The notes beneath the pieces are model-generated. The model made no database searches, was not told where the DNA came from, and saw only the letters and a list, made by a program, of their open reading frames with translations. Shown in pieces: positions 24,427 to 36,202 of a DNA stretch of 64,000 bases; within the stretch, counting starts at the first letter, position 1, and the number at the start of each line of letters is the position of its first letter. A program made the position numbers and the translations under genes. This DNA is from Lepas anatifera (taxonomy: Eukaryota; Arthropoda; Thecostraca; Lepadidae), in assembly GCA_034440635.1 (NCBI GenBank), contig JAOTON010002111.1, positions 62,001 through 126,000 of the forward strand. The letters are read 5' to 3'.

Positions 24427-25379
24427 GGGGGTGGGGCACACCAACTTTGAGGGGCACCCCGGGAGTAAAAGAGCACTTTTTAATGTAACCTAAAAACTTA
24501 CTATATCTATGTTTATATCATTTTGGGGCATCTTTGGTTCAATGAAAATATAAAATCAAGCATTAACGGAGAAGGAAAACTATATTAAAACCAAAAAAAG
24601 GAAAAAAATCACCAAAATGTCATGGCAGCAGCCAAAACACGTCTGTTTTGAATAGATTTAAGGGCAAATCAGCCAAATCATGCAAGTACTTAACATCAGA
24701 GAAATCAGTGGAGCCTGTGATATCTGATACCATGTGCAAGTTGAGACAAATTGGAATCAAACATTCGTTTGTTATGCCCACTGGTTTTGTCGTGACGGGT
24801 GAGCCCTGGTTGAACGCGGATTAAGTTCCTCGCCTCCCACAATCGCCGTGGGACGAGGAGTGGAATAGTGTCTTTGAAAGAACAACATTTTTGCTGCCGG
24901 AACGATTTGAGAGATACCTTTTGAATGCGTTTATTAAGTTCCATATTCTCAAGGATCGGGCCCAGTAAAGAGTAAAGAAAAGGTGAACAGGCCGGTGGTT
25001 TGTATGGGGATGGTGTGACAGAGATGACAATTTTAAAAACTTGCTCTTCATTTAAATTAATTAGTAGAAATCCTGGTTTAGGGGACCGTGCTCTGAGCTC
25101 AGGTGCACATGCCCTTTTATCATTCCTTCCCAGAATCCACCAGTCTAATAAGCAATTTATATAACCAGGGGTGCCTAGGCATCACAAGCCGTTTTAGCGA
25201 TGCCTCATTCCTCGTTAGCTCCATTTTACAAGGGGAGTTTCCATTGTGTTCTTATTCCCCATCTATTCAAGACCAGCTCTGGGGTCCCCAAGTGTGGATC
25301 AGAGCCCTCCAGAGCAGCTTACCCCATCTCCCCCCCAGTTGTGCCTCCAGGGACTAGACTAGCTCAGTGACCCCGCCCC
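24427..25379. other. Unassigned stretch
   Basis: The first 50 bp are G-rich flank of the copy C insertion. The rest is AT-rich with short overlapping frames. The repeat array that follows begins gradually from about 25260. Confidence 0.4.
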
Positions 25380-27190
25380 GAGATGAAGGGAGTTGGCCTA
25401 GGCTTCTTATTCTCTGTCTTTTCAAGACCATCTCAGGGGCCCGTGATGTAGATCAGGGCCCCCAGAGCAGCTCATGCTTCATCCAGGGACTAGACTAGCT
25501 CAGTGGCCCAAGAAATGGGGTCATCAGACTAGCTCAATGGGCCCCAGATAGGCCCATAGAGCCTTAAACCAGTTCAAGAAGCCCCAGAACAGTTTAAGGC
25601 GCCAGATCAGCTCAGGGGCCCTCAGGCCAACTTAAAGGGCTTTCACAATTTCAGCGCCCAGACCAACTCAGGGTACCCCCAGAACCCAGATCCGCTCTTG
25701 GGCCCCAGATAAGCTCTTGGGGCCCCAGATCAGTTCAGGGGCCTCAAGTCAGGTCAGGGGGCAAGATCAAGTCAGGGGCACCAAATTAGCTCACCAAATC
25801 AGCTCGGGGCCCAATTAGTTTAGGAGCCCCAGAGCTGCTCAGGTGACATCAGATCGGTCCATAGGGCACCAGATCAGCTTCGGGGACAAACAATCAGATC
25901 AGTGGTCCCCGACCAACTCGGGGCTCAAATCAGCCCGGGGGTACCAGATCAAGTCACGAGGAACCTAATCAGCTCAGGAACCCCATACTATCTCAGGAGC
26001 TCTCATCAACCCCTGTGGGCTCAGCTCAGCTCAGGGCCTTAGAGCTGCTCAGGAAATCACGTCATCAACCCAGCAGGTCCAGGTCAGCTTAAAGAGCACC
26101 ATTTTAGCCATGGGGCACGAGACTAGCTCAGAGGGAATCAGATGGGCTCAGGAGACACAACGATGACTCAAGAGGCCCCAAATCGACTCAGGGGGCATTA
26201 GTTAGTTAAGTTCAGGTGGCAGTATATCTGCTCAGGGGGCACCAGATCGATCAGCTAAGGGGGAAAGATCAAGTCAGGGGCACTAAATCAGCTCAGGAAT
26301 CCCTCACCAGCTCGGGGCCCAATCAGTTCAAAAGCCCCAGAGCTGCTCAGGGGACACCATATCGGCCTATAAGGCACCAGATCAGCTTTGAGGACAATCA
26401 GATCAGTGGTCCCCGACCAGCTCGGGGCCCAGATCAGCTCGGGGGTACCAGTTCAAGTCAGGAGGCACTTATCAGCTCAGGAGCCCCATACCATCTCAGG
26501 GGCCCTCATCAGCCTCTGTGGGCCTAGCTCAGCTCAGGGCTTTAGAGCTGCTCAGGAAAACATACAATCAGCCCAGGAGGCCCAGGTCAGCTTAAAGGGC
26601 ACCATATTAGGTCAGGGGGCACCAGACTAGCTCATAGGGCATCAGCTGGGCTCAGGAGACACAATGATGACTCAGGAGGCACCAGATCGACTCAGGGGGC
26701 ATTGATTTAGCTCAGGGAGCATCAGATCAATCAGCACGGGAGCTAGATCAGTTCCTAGCCCCCAGACCAGAGCAGGGGCATAGATCAGCTCAGGGAACAT
26801 GAGATCGGCTCAGTGTGCACCGGACCAGCTCAGAGGGCACCAGATCATCTAAGGAGACATCAATAACCAGCTCAGGGCGCACCTGATCAGCTCAAGAGGG
26901 ACCATATTGGCTCAGGGGACGGTAGATCAACTCCGGGAGGCATGAGATCAGGCCAAGGGGCCCAGATCAGCTCAAGGGGCACTAAAACAGCTAATAGGGC
27001 ACCAGGCAAGCTTGGAGGCATCATACTAACTCACAGATCATTATATAGAGTCGAGAGGCACAATAATTTGCTGAGGGGGCACCAGACTGACTCAGGGGGC
27101 ACCAGATTAGCGTAGAGGGCACGTGATCAGCTCAAGGGGCCAAGGCCAGCTCATTGAGTACCGGATGAGCTCAAGGGGCACTAGATTAGC
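25380..27190. repeat. Degenerate ~20-bp minisatellite (GGGGCACCAGATCAGCTCA)
   Basis: About 1.8 kb consists of diverged units close to GGGGCACCAGATCAGCTCA, 18-24 bp each. A higher-order repeat of about 508 bp is visible: the block around 25800-26150 recurs around 26308-26650, for example 'agagctgctcagg' at 25831 and 26339. Frames that stay open here (26216-26630) reflect the repeat and are not a gene. Confidence 0.9.
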
Positions 27191-27782
27191 TCCGCCCGTA
27201 GGATTTGGCGACGATGAGGCATTAGCTGGAAATGGATTACGTGCCCATGCTCTTACCGGGTGCTTGAAAAGGCGACAAAATATCTTAGCTGACCAAAAAA
27301 GGTACTGAATATGAAACAATAGTTTTAATCGCTAAATGTACTCTAGTTGCATTTAAGTTCAACGGCGAGGGCACTAAATTTCGAGTGGCACGGCACAAAC
27401 AGGTTCACCGACTAGCGACCAAAAGGGCACTCCGGCACCGATGGGGGGCACGTACCCCCTGTACCCCCTGGAGAAGAGGAAATTTTCAACAAATACGTGA
27501 TACAGTATTACAATGACATTTTTAATCTGACGTAAAACCTAATATTTTACCGAGCAACGGAACATGGAACAAAGCAGCACGTGCTTGCAGCACGTGCTTC
27601 CCTCTTCTGGTATAATATCTGGTTTTACTTCGGCAGCGTCCTCATTAGTTTATACTCTCTACAACTAGTCCCACGGTTTTAAGTACCTACGTCTCTCTTC
27701 TTACCTCCTCTCGGTTACTTTCGGGCCGTGTCACACTCCTTTTTACTGAACAGAAATCCACCTCACAACACTCCTGACTTAG
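27191..27782. other. Unassigned stretch
   Basis: It contains a short hAT-like GC-rich patch at about 27405-27475 ('ggggggcacgtaccccctg') and AT-rich DNA. No gene was recognised. Confidence 0.45.
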
Positions 27783-28622
27783 CACTCACATTGACGGGGG
27801 TCTGAGCCACCTTCGCTTTGACGAGGGGGCGGGTACCCGCCCCCCTAAGATCTCAAGAACCACGGTAGGTAGCGAAAAACGGTAATAGGCGTTGGGTAGC
27901 CCATCCACTTATCTATCGAAAATATTTGGACCATTTTTTTGTCAGGTCACATTTAAGGTCACGAGAGGTCAAAACATGCCGTAATAGGGATAACATGTAA
28001 ATTAATTTTTCGGCCATTACATCTGAACAAGTCAAGATAGAGCAAAACGACTTAAACGATATGAATCCTCGCTGCACGCCAAATCGATTGATATATAATT
28101 TGACCTTGCTAGGTCAACTCAAGGATTTGACCTAACCTGAGGTCAGGTCAGGGTCAAATTATACAAAATGCATATCATTAGAACTGCAAAACCAAGGCAA
28201 GTCTAATGCAGCTAAAATAAACGCTTTATCACTATCCGTTACTGAGTTATACAGTAAAACCATTTTTCCCATGTATTTCCAATGGAGAGGTCATGCCTCG
28301 TGCCTGACCTTAGGTCATCGATATCAAAAATACCGGAACGTATTTTAGAGAACTTGGTGGGCCCAAAGTGTGATATGAGTTTCAATCGGATAAGTTCACC
28401 CTGCTCCGATTTATGCTATCTTAAACTTTATTGAGGTCAGGTCACTTGACCTGTACTGGTGACCTGACCTGAGATGACCTTACCTTAAATTTTTTTACAA
28501 AAGTTGTAAAAATGATGAAGGAAAAGGTATGCCAAGTACGGCGGCGCTACGCGCCGCCGTTTTTCTGCTATCTCCGAAAAACCCGAGGGGCGGGCGGGTA
28601 CCCGCCCCCGTCAATGCGCGTG
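27783..28622 (-). mobile_element. Diverged relative of the TTAA-type elements, copy E
   Basis: The ends are TTAG at 27779-27782 and TTAA at 28623-28626. Both ends read inward through ATTGACGGGGG and then a perfect GCGGGTACCCGC palindrome, in the position where the other copies have ATCGAT palindromes. A 'tttttctgctatc' to 'gaaaaacc' block near the right end is shared with copy C. The interior again holds AGGTCA/TGACCT words. It is 840 bp and non-coding. Confidence 0.75.
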
Positions 28623-28626
28623 TTAA

Positions 28627-30494
28627 GCGATTACGGCCGCCGGCTAGCCAGTGCTGACTGTTGCCGCTGTCTCGCCTGTGCCAAAGAGTATCGGATGTTG
28701 GCGCAAATAATCAAGCCAAGGTAGGGAGAAATATGGGTAGTAATGCTTTAAAAAGAAGATTTTCATACATCTCCTGGTTTATGGCTTAAGCTCCAGCATT
28801 TTCATGGAGAAATTTCCACTCAATTTCTCGCTATAAAAGTGAACGCGCCTCCACCAATCAGCAGCCGCCATCCGCTGGATGCCGATTGCCCGCGGGGCAC
28901 AGAGGCTAGAAAGGTCACGCACGCCGGTCACCGCTGACGCCGAGTTCAAGCCTCGGCGGGGAGGGGTCGTGTTGCGGATTACAAAACGTACACGTGTGGT
29001 GTTGAGTATGGTGGTCGTTTTACCTGCTGTCGAGGGAGGAAGACAGATGTAGGAGACATTCTGTGCACATGGGTGGATGCACGGGTTAGGTGTGTGTGTG
29101 CTGTGTGTGGTGTTAAAATCACTTAGAAACATGCGTATGAGTTCATTAAATCAGTTCGGTATATGAATACGTTTGGCCAGTAAAATTTCAGGTCCCGATT
29201 TTGAATCCTTGGTATTTTTGGCGTCAGGGTAAATGATAAATGAGATAAATGAGATACATAGTTAAATGAGATACATTCGCCAACCCTCGGGTCATCCAAA
29301 CAGCATCACACGAAAAACTCAGAGACCAAAGCAAAAAGCATAGTTAAAGCCAGTTAGTAGGGGTTGATGCTTTAGAAACACTTATTTTACCCGTTCGCCT
29401 GACTGCATTCGCCTGCTGGGCGCAGAGGTGATTTTTTACAGGATCTGCGCCCCGCACGGCGCCAACACGTCTTGCGCGGACCGTGTATTCTATGTCTTTT
29501 ATAACCTCACCAATTTGGCGGTCCTGTTGTTGCCCCACTTATCGCATCCCCCGAGGCAGTGCCGACCACGTGACCTGAATCGCCTCAGGGGCCTGCACGA
29601 GCAAACAGCAGTGTGGCTGGACACATTTTATGCCGCGACTTTGATAAGTCCTGGGTCTACTGCATATGGCACACTGAGACCAAGAGTACACATATTTTAG
29701 TCTCACGGGACCTAGAATTCGAAGGTCACCAAAACACCTCGAAACAAAGGTTTTAGCTTTCTACGGTAATCCTTGATACATATTTTGGAAAATTCATGCA
29801 CAATTTTGAGTGGGGGTGTTTGACACCCCTCTCAGGATTTCCTGTCAACTTGTTACCTTCTTTGACCTGCCGTGACCTCCATATTGACCTTAACAGAAAA
29901 GTGACTCATATAGTTGGCCATCATATTCCATGGGCTATCCACCGACGTTGGCTTTTTTTGCTATGCCGCAGAGGAGTCGGGATAAAAAGCGTGTTTAAAA
30001 ATCACCGTAAGGCTAGGATGGCTCGTTTATTTTCACTGCAATGGCTATATTGCCAAATAAACATACATTCAATTTTCATAGTAGAGCTTAATCCTTACTT
30101 ACAGACAACCGAAATAATGTTCCTGAGAATTGCATGCAGTAATTTAGCTCTCGGATGTTTCGGGGAATAGTGCTTGATTCGGCAACACCGTGTTCATTTT
30201 CGTGATATGAGCAAATTTGACTGCATGATCTTAATTCCCCTTATTGTTCATCCGTCAAATATTCCTATGAGTTATGTAAATATTCAAAATATTATTCATC
30301 CCATCTTCATGATGGTGAAGCTAAAAAATCATCAAGAAATTTCTGGAGAGATATTTTAACTTCTACAAAAACGTCAATTTTTTGCACGATTTCTGTGGTA
30401 AGCTGCCGTATAGCTACCGGTAAGCTGCTCGCCTGCAAACCCGATAATTGTAACCTTTCATGACCTCCCATTCAGAGCTGTGCGTTTCAGAATT
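28627..30494. other. Unassigned stretch with AGGTCA remnants
   Basis: A tail-like simple repeat (gataaatga units) lies at 29229-29275. The words 'tttgacctgccgtgacctcc' near 29859 and 'catgacctccc' near 30460 may be fragments of the AGGTCA-rich elements. Open frames at 28779-29132, 29428-29700 and 29796-30170 are unrecognised. Confidence 0.4.
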
Positions 30495-30660
30495 TTCTTG
30501 AGTCGACTCAACTCAACTCAAGTACTGAGAGCGGTTGACTCAACTCCGACTCAACTTATGATCAAGAGTTCAGTGAGTCGACTTAACTCCGACTCAAGCT
30601 TTCTCCGCTCAACTCTGACTCAACTCACGACTCAACTCAACTCAAACTTCGACTCATTTT
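30495..30660. repeat. Degenerate GACTCAACTC tandem repeat
   Basis: About 165 bp is built from 5-10 bp words of the type GACTCAACTC with scattered substitutions. Confidence 0.85.
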
Positions 30661-32127
30661 CAAAATAAAATGAATAAATGATAAAGATATGAATAATATT
30701 TTTTAAATTAGAAATACATAAATAAACCAGCAAAGACCAGGCTGTCCAGCCTGCCCATGAGTGTAAAAACCTCGTCGAATCCTGTCTGCGACGCCCTATG
30801 CTCCGAGCCAATATCAGCCACCAAAAAACATCCATCGTAGCGGATCGGACCTCTCCGAAGAGAGCCGTCCTCTCTGTATGCTGACCCTGATCAGAGCTCT
30901 CCCGAGGGCCAGATCGCGCTGTCTGGCGACCCGATACCGGCCAGATTTGGCCAGCGGCGTAAGCCACCGGATCCGTCCACCCATGGCTCCCATTACCGTA
31001 ATTCAGCGGCGCTTCCATCTGGGAGCGCCACATGCCCGCGGGCGGTTTCAGTGCCGTATCGGCAGCTCAGGCCTGTACAGAGGGCCATCCCGTCGCCATA
31101 TCCACCCGCATAGCGGCACACAGCACCTCCCTTTGTCAGTTCGGGCGCGATTGGTCGGCTATTTGGCGGGAATGGATGTGGTCCAGCGGAGAGCGGGCAG
31201 CGGCGTAAGAGGACGGCCGGCGTCGCCCGCAGATGTGCCCACGAGAGCGGACCGCGAGCAGGGCCGGCCTCTGTCCCGTCACGCCACCTGGTTCCTGTTG
31301 GCTGCCGCTAATTAGGTTGTACGCCACTTACATGCGGGACGGTATGCTTTGTCATGCGCGTAAGGGGTCTACTTTTATTCTTAATTGCCCGTCTTCACGG
31401 CCAAAAAAAAAACTTTTGACATACAAAAAAGTTAAAAAGCCAATGTCTCTCAATATGTTTTCAATATGGGTACACAAATAGGTTTGAAGTTTTCAATATG
31501 TTCTCGTTTTCAATATGTTTAAGACTCAAGATTACACAAATTAGAAGATACGGGTCGCGAATACTTTGAAACCATGAAAAAATATATAAAATTTGTAGGT
31601 GGCAAGGTTAATCTTCGTTAATGTGTGACAGAAAATTGTTTTGACCTCCAGATCTTTCCAGTTCGTACTTCTCACCCGCACATCTGACGTCTATCCCACC
31701 TCAAGTCTGATCTATACCCCTCACCCCGCCACCATGCACGTGACAACTGAGGCAGACGCCTGAAACAATTAAACACCGTGAAACTGTAGTAACCGTGAAA
31801 CGGTAGGTCACGTGGGTCCTATCGTGTCCTTTCACCTCCTGGTAAGCAAAAATGAGCCCTAACAATTACGTGCTGACATGCAAAATGGAAACCTAGCCTC
31901 TAAAGTCTTAAAAAAACTAGAAGGGAAATGAAAATTGAAAACGCAAGCGTATTGACCAATTCCAGCTAAGGCATACCATGTTAGAAGTAAAACTATACGC
32001 GAGGAATGGGGGAGGGGGCGCTTTACGAATAAAAATTTCCTGATTTACGCCAAACTGGGGACAAAAACATTTTTTTGCAGGCGACGTTCCTGAGTAAAAC
32101 AATTGTATGGCAAAATGAGCTTGCAGG
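30661..32127. other. GC-rich patch and AT-rich flank, unassigned
   Basis: The 30760-31320 part is GC- and CpG-rich and keeps long frames open on both strands (133 codons minus at 30632-31033; 145 codons plus at 30878-31315). Neither translation is recognised. It could be an unmethylated promoter-like island or an exon, but there is no supporting splice structure. Confidence 0.35.
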
Positions 32128-32200
32128 GACGGGTTGGCGTAACGGGAAGCGAGCTCGCCTTCCACGCGGCCGATCCAGGTTCGAGGCCCAGCGGATTCCC
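32128..32200 (+). mobile_element. tRNA-derived SINE head
   Basis: An A-box-like TTGGCGTAACGGGAAGCG is followed after the expected spacing by a B-box GGTTCGAGGCC. The anticodon-loop region reads CTTCCAC, which resembles tRNA-Gly(TCC). The acceptor ends do not pair, and a non-tRNA body follows to about 32300, as in a SINE. Confidence 0.55.
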
Positions 32201-32300
32201 TGAGCAAAGAGCAATCTGGCTCCAGAGAAACCCTCCCAACAGGGAAAGAGTTAGCGACGCCATGTAACCATAGCAGTCGGTGCGTCGATAAGTCCGGAAA

Positions 32301-33097
32301 ATCATCGAGGTGAGCCTGCAGAAAAAAATCGGCAAAGCTTGAAACAAAAACTTTGCACAACAATGCTCAAGTAGCCCAACAAGCAAATTTCTGGGTTCAA
32401 GCGCATGAAGGGCCTGCATCAAGATTGCCACCATATCTAACTTCCGGTTAGTTTCAGGTACGTCAGCCAAGCTTTCTCGTCTCCTGAACGTCAACATTTG
32501 CCGCTGTGTCTGAACCTCCGCCAGTCGACGACAGTCTGAGGCCAGCGCGGTGCCGTTGATTATGCCGGAGGCGCTGGGTCGCCGTGACGTGGCGCGCTGT
32601 CTGACCAGCCGCCGCAGGCGATGTGCCAGCGTCGGCCGCCGCCGCGTACCGCCCCCTTCCGCCGCCGCCGCTGCCGTCCAGCGCTTCAGCGGATGGACGG
32701 CGCCGATTGTGGAGTCACGTCACACCGTCAGGACACAACTCAGCCGGCGTGCGGGAGTTATGGCATCGTAGAACCGTGGAAGGAGGACTTTCGTCAGGAC
32801 GATAGTGAGGCACACGCATCGAGGATGACAGCGGACCGTTGGCTGGCTGGAATGCTGCATTGTGATGTAAGGTAAGAAGAAATATCGTGTCATTCAGGAT
32901 GTCTCTCCTCGGAGGACTATACGGGTGCGTTTGCACGTGTCCTGGCATGAAATTGTGTGCTGAAAAGCGTCCCGTCTGGTAAATTATGAGACAGGCGTAA
33001 GCCCAGAAACTTGTCGGCATTACAGCTGGGAGATATATGCACTGCACACTGGGCACACATAACTCGTAAGAACACCAAAGCTGAACTCGTATCTCAG
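32301..33097. other. CpG-rich island with a possible minus-strand exon
   Basis: The 32480-32860 part is very GC-rich. On the minus strand one frame stays open from about 32720 down to a GAC|GTACCTG donor-like site near 32460. Its peptide is arginine-rich and contains SGIINGTALASDCRRL and RQMLTFRRRESLAD. The downstream part looks more protein-like than average, but I do not recognise it and see no clear acceptor. It may be a 5' exon or chance. Confidence 0.25.
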
Positions 33098-33712
33098 CAG
33101 GGGCGGATCCACAGGGAGAAAATCCGGCCATGCTCCCAAGGAATGAAATTAACCTAGCTTCAGGCGATGTTAGGTGATGTTCTTAAAGGTTTGTGGCACC
33201 TTAGTCGAATCCTGGAATTTAGTAAAATTAGCCGTACTTTTAGCCAGGAATAATGAAACCACTCATGATTTCTCTGAAAAGTGTACAATAGGCTCAATAT
33301 TTTGTTTTTTAAAAATACTCCTCTAGAAAAAGAAATAAAGATCAGCCTGTGGATGATGTCACGACCTGGCAACCACTTCCATACTTGAAACGCTTCAAGG
33401 GCTTCGATTGGCTGATGCTCATCGTGGCGTCAGCATATGTCGTCACACCAGCAGCTCACAACAATGGTCGCCCGGCGACGGGCTGATGGGGGCTGGTGTC
33501 AGGTAGGTTTTAGCTTTTTTCTACGGAAATATCGAGTTCCAAGACAAATGAAATATGGAATACTGGGTTTTCCGACTTGCTTTACAACTTGGCTATCTCA
33601 GTTAAAATCACGTTGTGAAGGTGCCACATTCCCTTTAAAAACACGTTTTTACGATTTCGCCCTGGTTGTTCCTCCCAACCCGCCCCAAACTTTTCACCTA
33701 GATCCGCCTCTG
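33098..33712. mobile_element. hAT-like element interrupted by a TIR element
   Basis: The left end CAGGGGCGGATCCAC and the right end, whose reverse complement is CAGAGGCGGATCTAGG, form inverted repeats of the hAT-like type seen at 8774 and 48135. Inside lies the separate TIR element 33186-33634. The 8-bp flanks match in only five of eight positions, so target duplication is not confirmed. Confidence 0.6.
33186..33634. mobile_element. Non-autonomous TIR element, copy 2 (nested)
   Basis: It is homologous along its length to 2686-3123. The right end reads GGTGCCACATTCCCT and the left end ...TGTGGCACC. TTA flanks both sides (33183-33185 and 33635-33637), consistent with a 3-bp target duplication. 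It sits inside the hAT-like element 33098-33712 and so is the younger insertion. Confidence 0.75.
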
Positions 33713-35777
33713 CCTCTTAGCCGGCTGGAATAAGAGATATACGAACAGATGCAACGTATTGTCCTCTCGAATCAGATACAGATCCAGAGGGGCGAGGGAG
33801 TCGATCACTCCCAGGTCTGCAGAAGTGTCTGCCCACGTCAAATGCCGAAACGGTGTGATGCAGGCGCTAAAGAGATTGCTGCGCCAGTTGCCTCGAGTGA
33901 GGCGCCCTGTTTTGCCGAGGAATCTCGTAAAGGGTGCGTTTGTACTGCAGCGAACTACTACATCCATTTTTGACCGCCTCTCCTGTGCCAGATGTTGGGG
34001 TATTTAGCAGCCTCTCCGTAGACAATCACACCCATAAAAACCCTAGCTGCGTTACCTCGCAGTGACGTTTCTCACGTATGTACCTATCAGTTATGTAAGG
34101 TGAACACAGGAAACTAAAGCACCTGAAGTTGGCGTTGGGAGGGTGCCTCTTTTAGTTCCCAAAAGATTCCCCGGTGGTGCTCTGGCGCCCTCTGAACTTG
34201 TCTCCTCGCCTTAGAAAAGTCCTATGCAGGTGCGTCACTGCTTAGAACCGTGAAAACTAGGAGTGGCACTTTCGTATGACGACTTACATCTAAATAAACC
34301 TGGTGAAACGATGGAGGCTTGATTTAGTTTTTGATGCTGGACAAATATTCCTAGAACAAAGTCGACAGAGTCGGTATCGTCTCTTTACATTGACCAGATT
34401 TCATACTCAGTAACTATTTGACAGAGCTAAATTCGCGGCTGATCAAGACATGAGAAAAGAACGAGCAGTGCACGGGTCAGACGCAATATAAGGGGGAGGA
34501 AGGGTGAATAACTGTTTAATGTATTTTCTCGCTTTTCGGCATAAACAACAATAAATAGCCTAAGTAATCTACATGTGTGACTTGGGTCTTAAAGCGTATC
34601 TGTTGAAGTAACGTGAAGTCGCTTACTCTTACTCTCATCTTAGAAAGGAGCTGACGGGAAGACAGCAGAATTTGAACCCCCATCCCCACTTCAAGAATCT
34701 GGCATATTTCCCCTGGAATAACCAAGCTCCACTGATGATTGGGCACGTATGCATTCACAATACATATAACAGGTGAGAGATCCCAGGATACTAGAAGCAT
34801 TAGGTGTCTGGAGATTCGTAAGTTACGCATTGAGTTAGTGTTTTGCCGTCACAGGCTAATTGTCCAGCACACAGTGCCCGTCACTATGATCCAAGAAAAG
34901 AGACCCCACCCTATCGTAGAACATTGAGATTATACAACTTTGTCTCTAAAAACGTTACAGTTACAAGTGCATGCTAAAGGGCGCACAAACTCACAAGCGG
35001 AACTTCAGGGGTCGAAAAAGTTGCCATTTTGCCATTCTAAATGGTGACAGCTGGAGTTCCACCGGGTGACAAAAGTCACAAGTCGATTTACAAAAATGGC
35101 ACCTCTAATTCTAATACACTGCAAAATCTGGATTGACTTGATTGGCCCATTTTAACCATCTGCGCCATAAGCTTTGTTCGACGAACCATATTTGGTAAAT
35201 GTGGTGAATTATTCGAACCATATTCGATCCTGGGCTCGAAAAAGTTCAGGCCCTCGCCTATCTTCCAACATGGGCTGGTGACACGAATGGTGATAAAGTG
35301 CCATTGTCACCATTGCCCCCAGGCTATGTCACCGGCCGTATTCACTTCTCCTTCCGTGGTCGAACACATCACTGCTATAATCAGCTGAGCGGCTCGGCCT
35401 TCACAGCACTGCGCCAGCCACGGCATTATGCGCTGTAGATATTTATTTATAAATTAGGCGCTGTAAAAATATATATAGAGAGCGGAAAGGCAAGGAAGAG
35501 GAAGGAAAATATCGGTTGCTATCTTTCTTCCGCATGTAATGGTAAGGTGGTGAGAGTATAGGCGTTGATCAGTCAGGTATTTTTGTACTAAGTATGATAT
35601 AGAAATACTGCTTAAACCTATAATTGATATAAGTTCTGCAGTGAAGGTAGACTTTTTGCCGCTGTGCTTACTGGTATGCCGAGTCGGGGACTCAAGTGGG
35701 GCACTTGTAACTGGGTACCTAGGTACCTACCTATCTCTCTAAGCCTGTGCGTGGAAATCCTTGGGGGTTGGACCCCT
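33713..35777. other. Unassigned stretch
   Basis: Frames open on both strands at 33698-34007 are unrecognised. A segment at about 34990-35090 ('gcggaacttcaggggtcgaa') is similar, inverted, to 42280-42350, so it is a dispersed repeat fragment. A tRNA-like sequence lies at 34665-34727. Confidence 0.4.
34665..34727 (-). mobile_element. tRNA-like fragment
   Basis: The minus strand carries a B-box-like GGGGTTCAAATTC with tRNA-like spacing to an upstream A-box-like segment. There is no convincing cloverleaf, so it is treated as a SINE or tRNA relic. Confidence 0.3.
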
Positions 35778-35961
35778 CAGTGGCGGAACCAGGAGCAACT
35801 TTTGGAGGAACGAAATCAATGTTTGGAGGGGGCTCCATCAAGAAATCCCGAAAATATAGTATTTTAAAGGGCCTAAATTTGGATCTTTTGGTAGGCAAAA
35901 GACACTATTTTGGGCTTCGTTGGGGGCAACAGCCCCTTTGGCCCCCCTTGGATCAACCCTC
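35778..35961. mobile_element. hAT-like non-autonomous element
   Basis: It begins CAGTGGCGGAACCAGG and is flanked by GGACCCCT (35770-35777) and GGACCCCC (35962-35969), a 7-of-8 match for an 8-bp duplication. The interior ('caacttttggagg', then 'ttggcccccc' near the right end) is similar to 48499-48698. The right inverted end is decayed. Confidence 0.7.
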
Positions 35962-36000
35962 GGACCCCCTGAATTTGGGTCTTCCATATACTTTATATAG

Positions 36001-36202
36001 GGCTTGTAGTACTGTGCCAGAATCAACTCACAGAGACCTCCAGGCCTACCTCATGCAGTGCCTATTTGAAGCAAAAATATTGTTTGTTTCATCTTTGGAG
36101 TGTGTTGGGCAGCAATATCTAGATTTAATAACTGCAAAACATCCCACTTCTAGTCTGCAAAAAGTTGTGGAATGCCACAATGACAAGAATAAGAACTTGT
36201 AG
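36001..36202 (+). CDS. Probable last coding exon of an unrecognised gene
   Basis: After a weak acceptor (ctttatatag) the plus strand encodes ACSTVPESTHRDLQAYL and continues through EAKILFVSSLECVGQQYLDL to a TAG stop at 36200-36202: one leading nt plus 67 codons including the stop. The peptide is of mixed helical composition, typical of an alpha-helical C-terminus, and is not low-complexity. I cannot place it in a family. Support comes from the abrupt loss of CpG that begins here and continues through the downstream 1.8 kb, as expected for a germline-methylated gene body, and from several AATAAA signals downstream. Upstream exons were not found. It could instead be a chance frame. Confidence 0.45.

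Noticed and set aside
33698..34007. Open frames on both strands that might be retroelement fragments
   Set aside because: No reverse-transcriptase, integrase or other motif could be named; the frames exclude each other.
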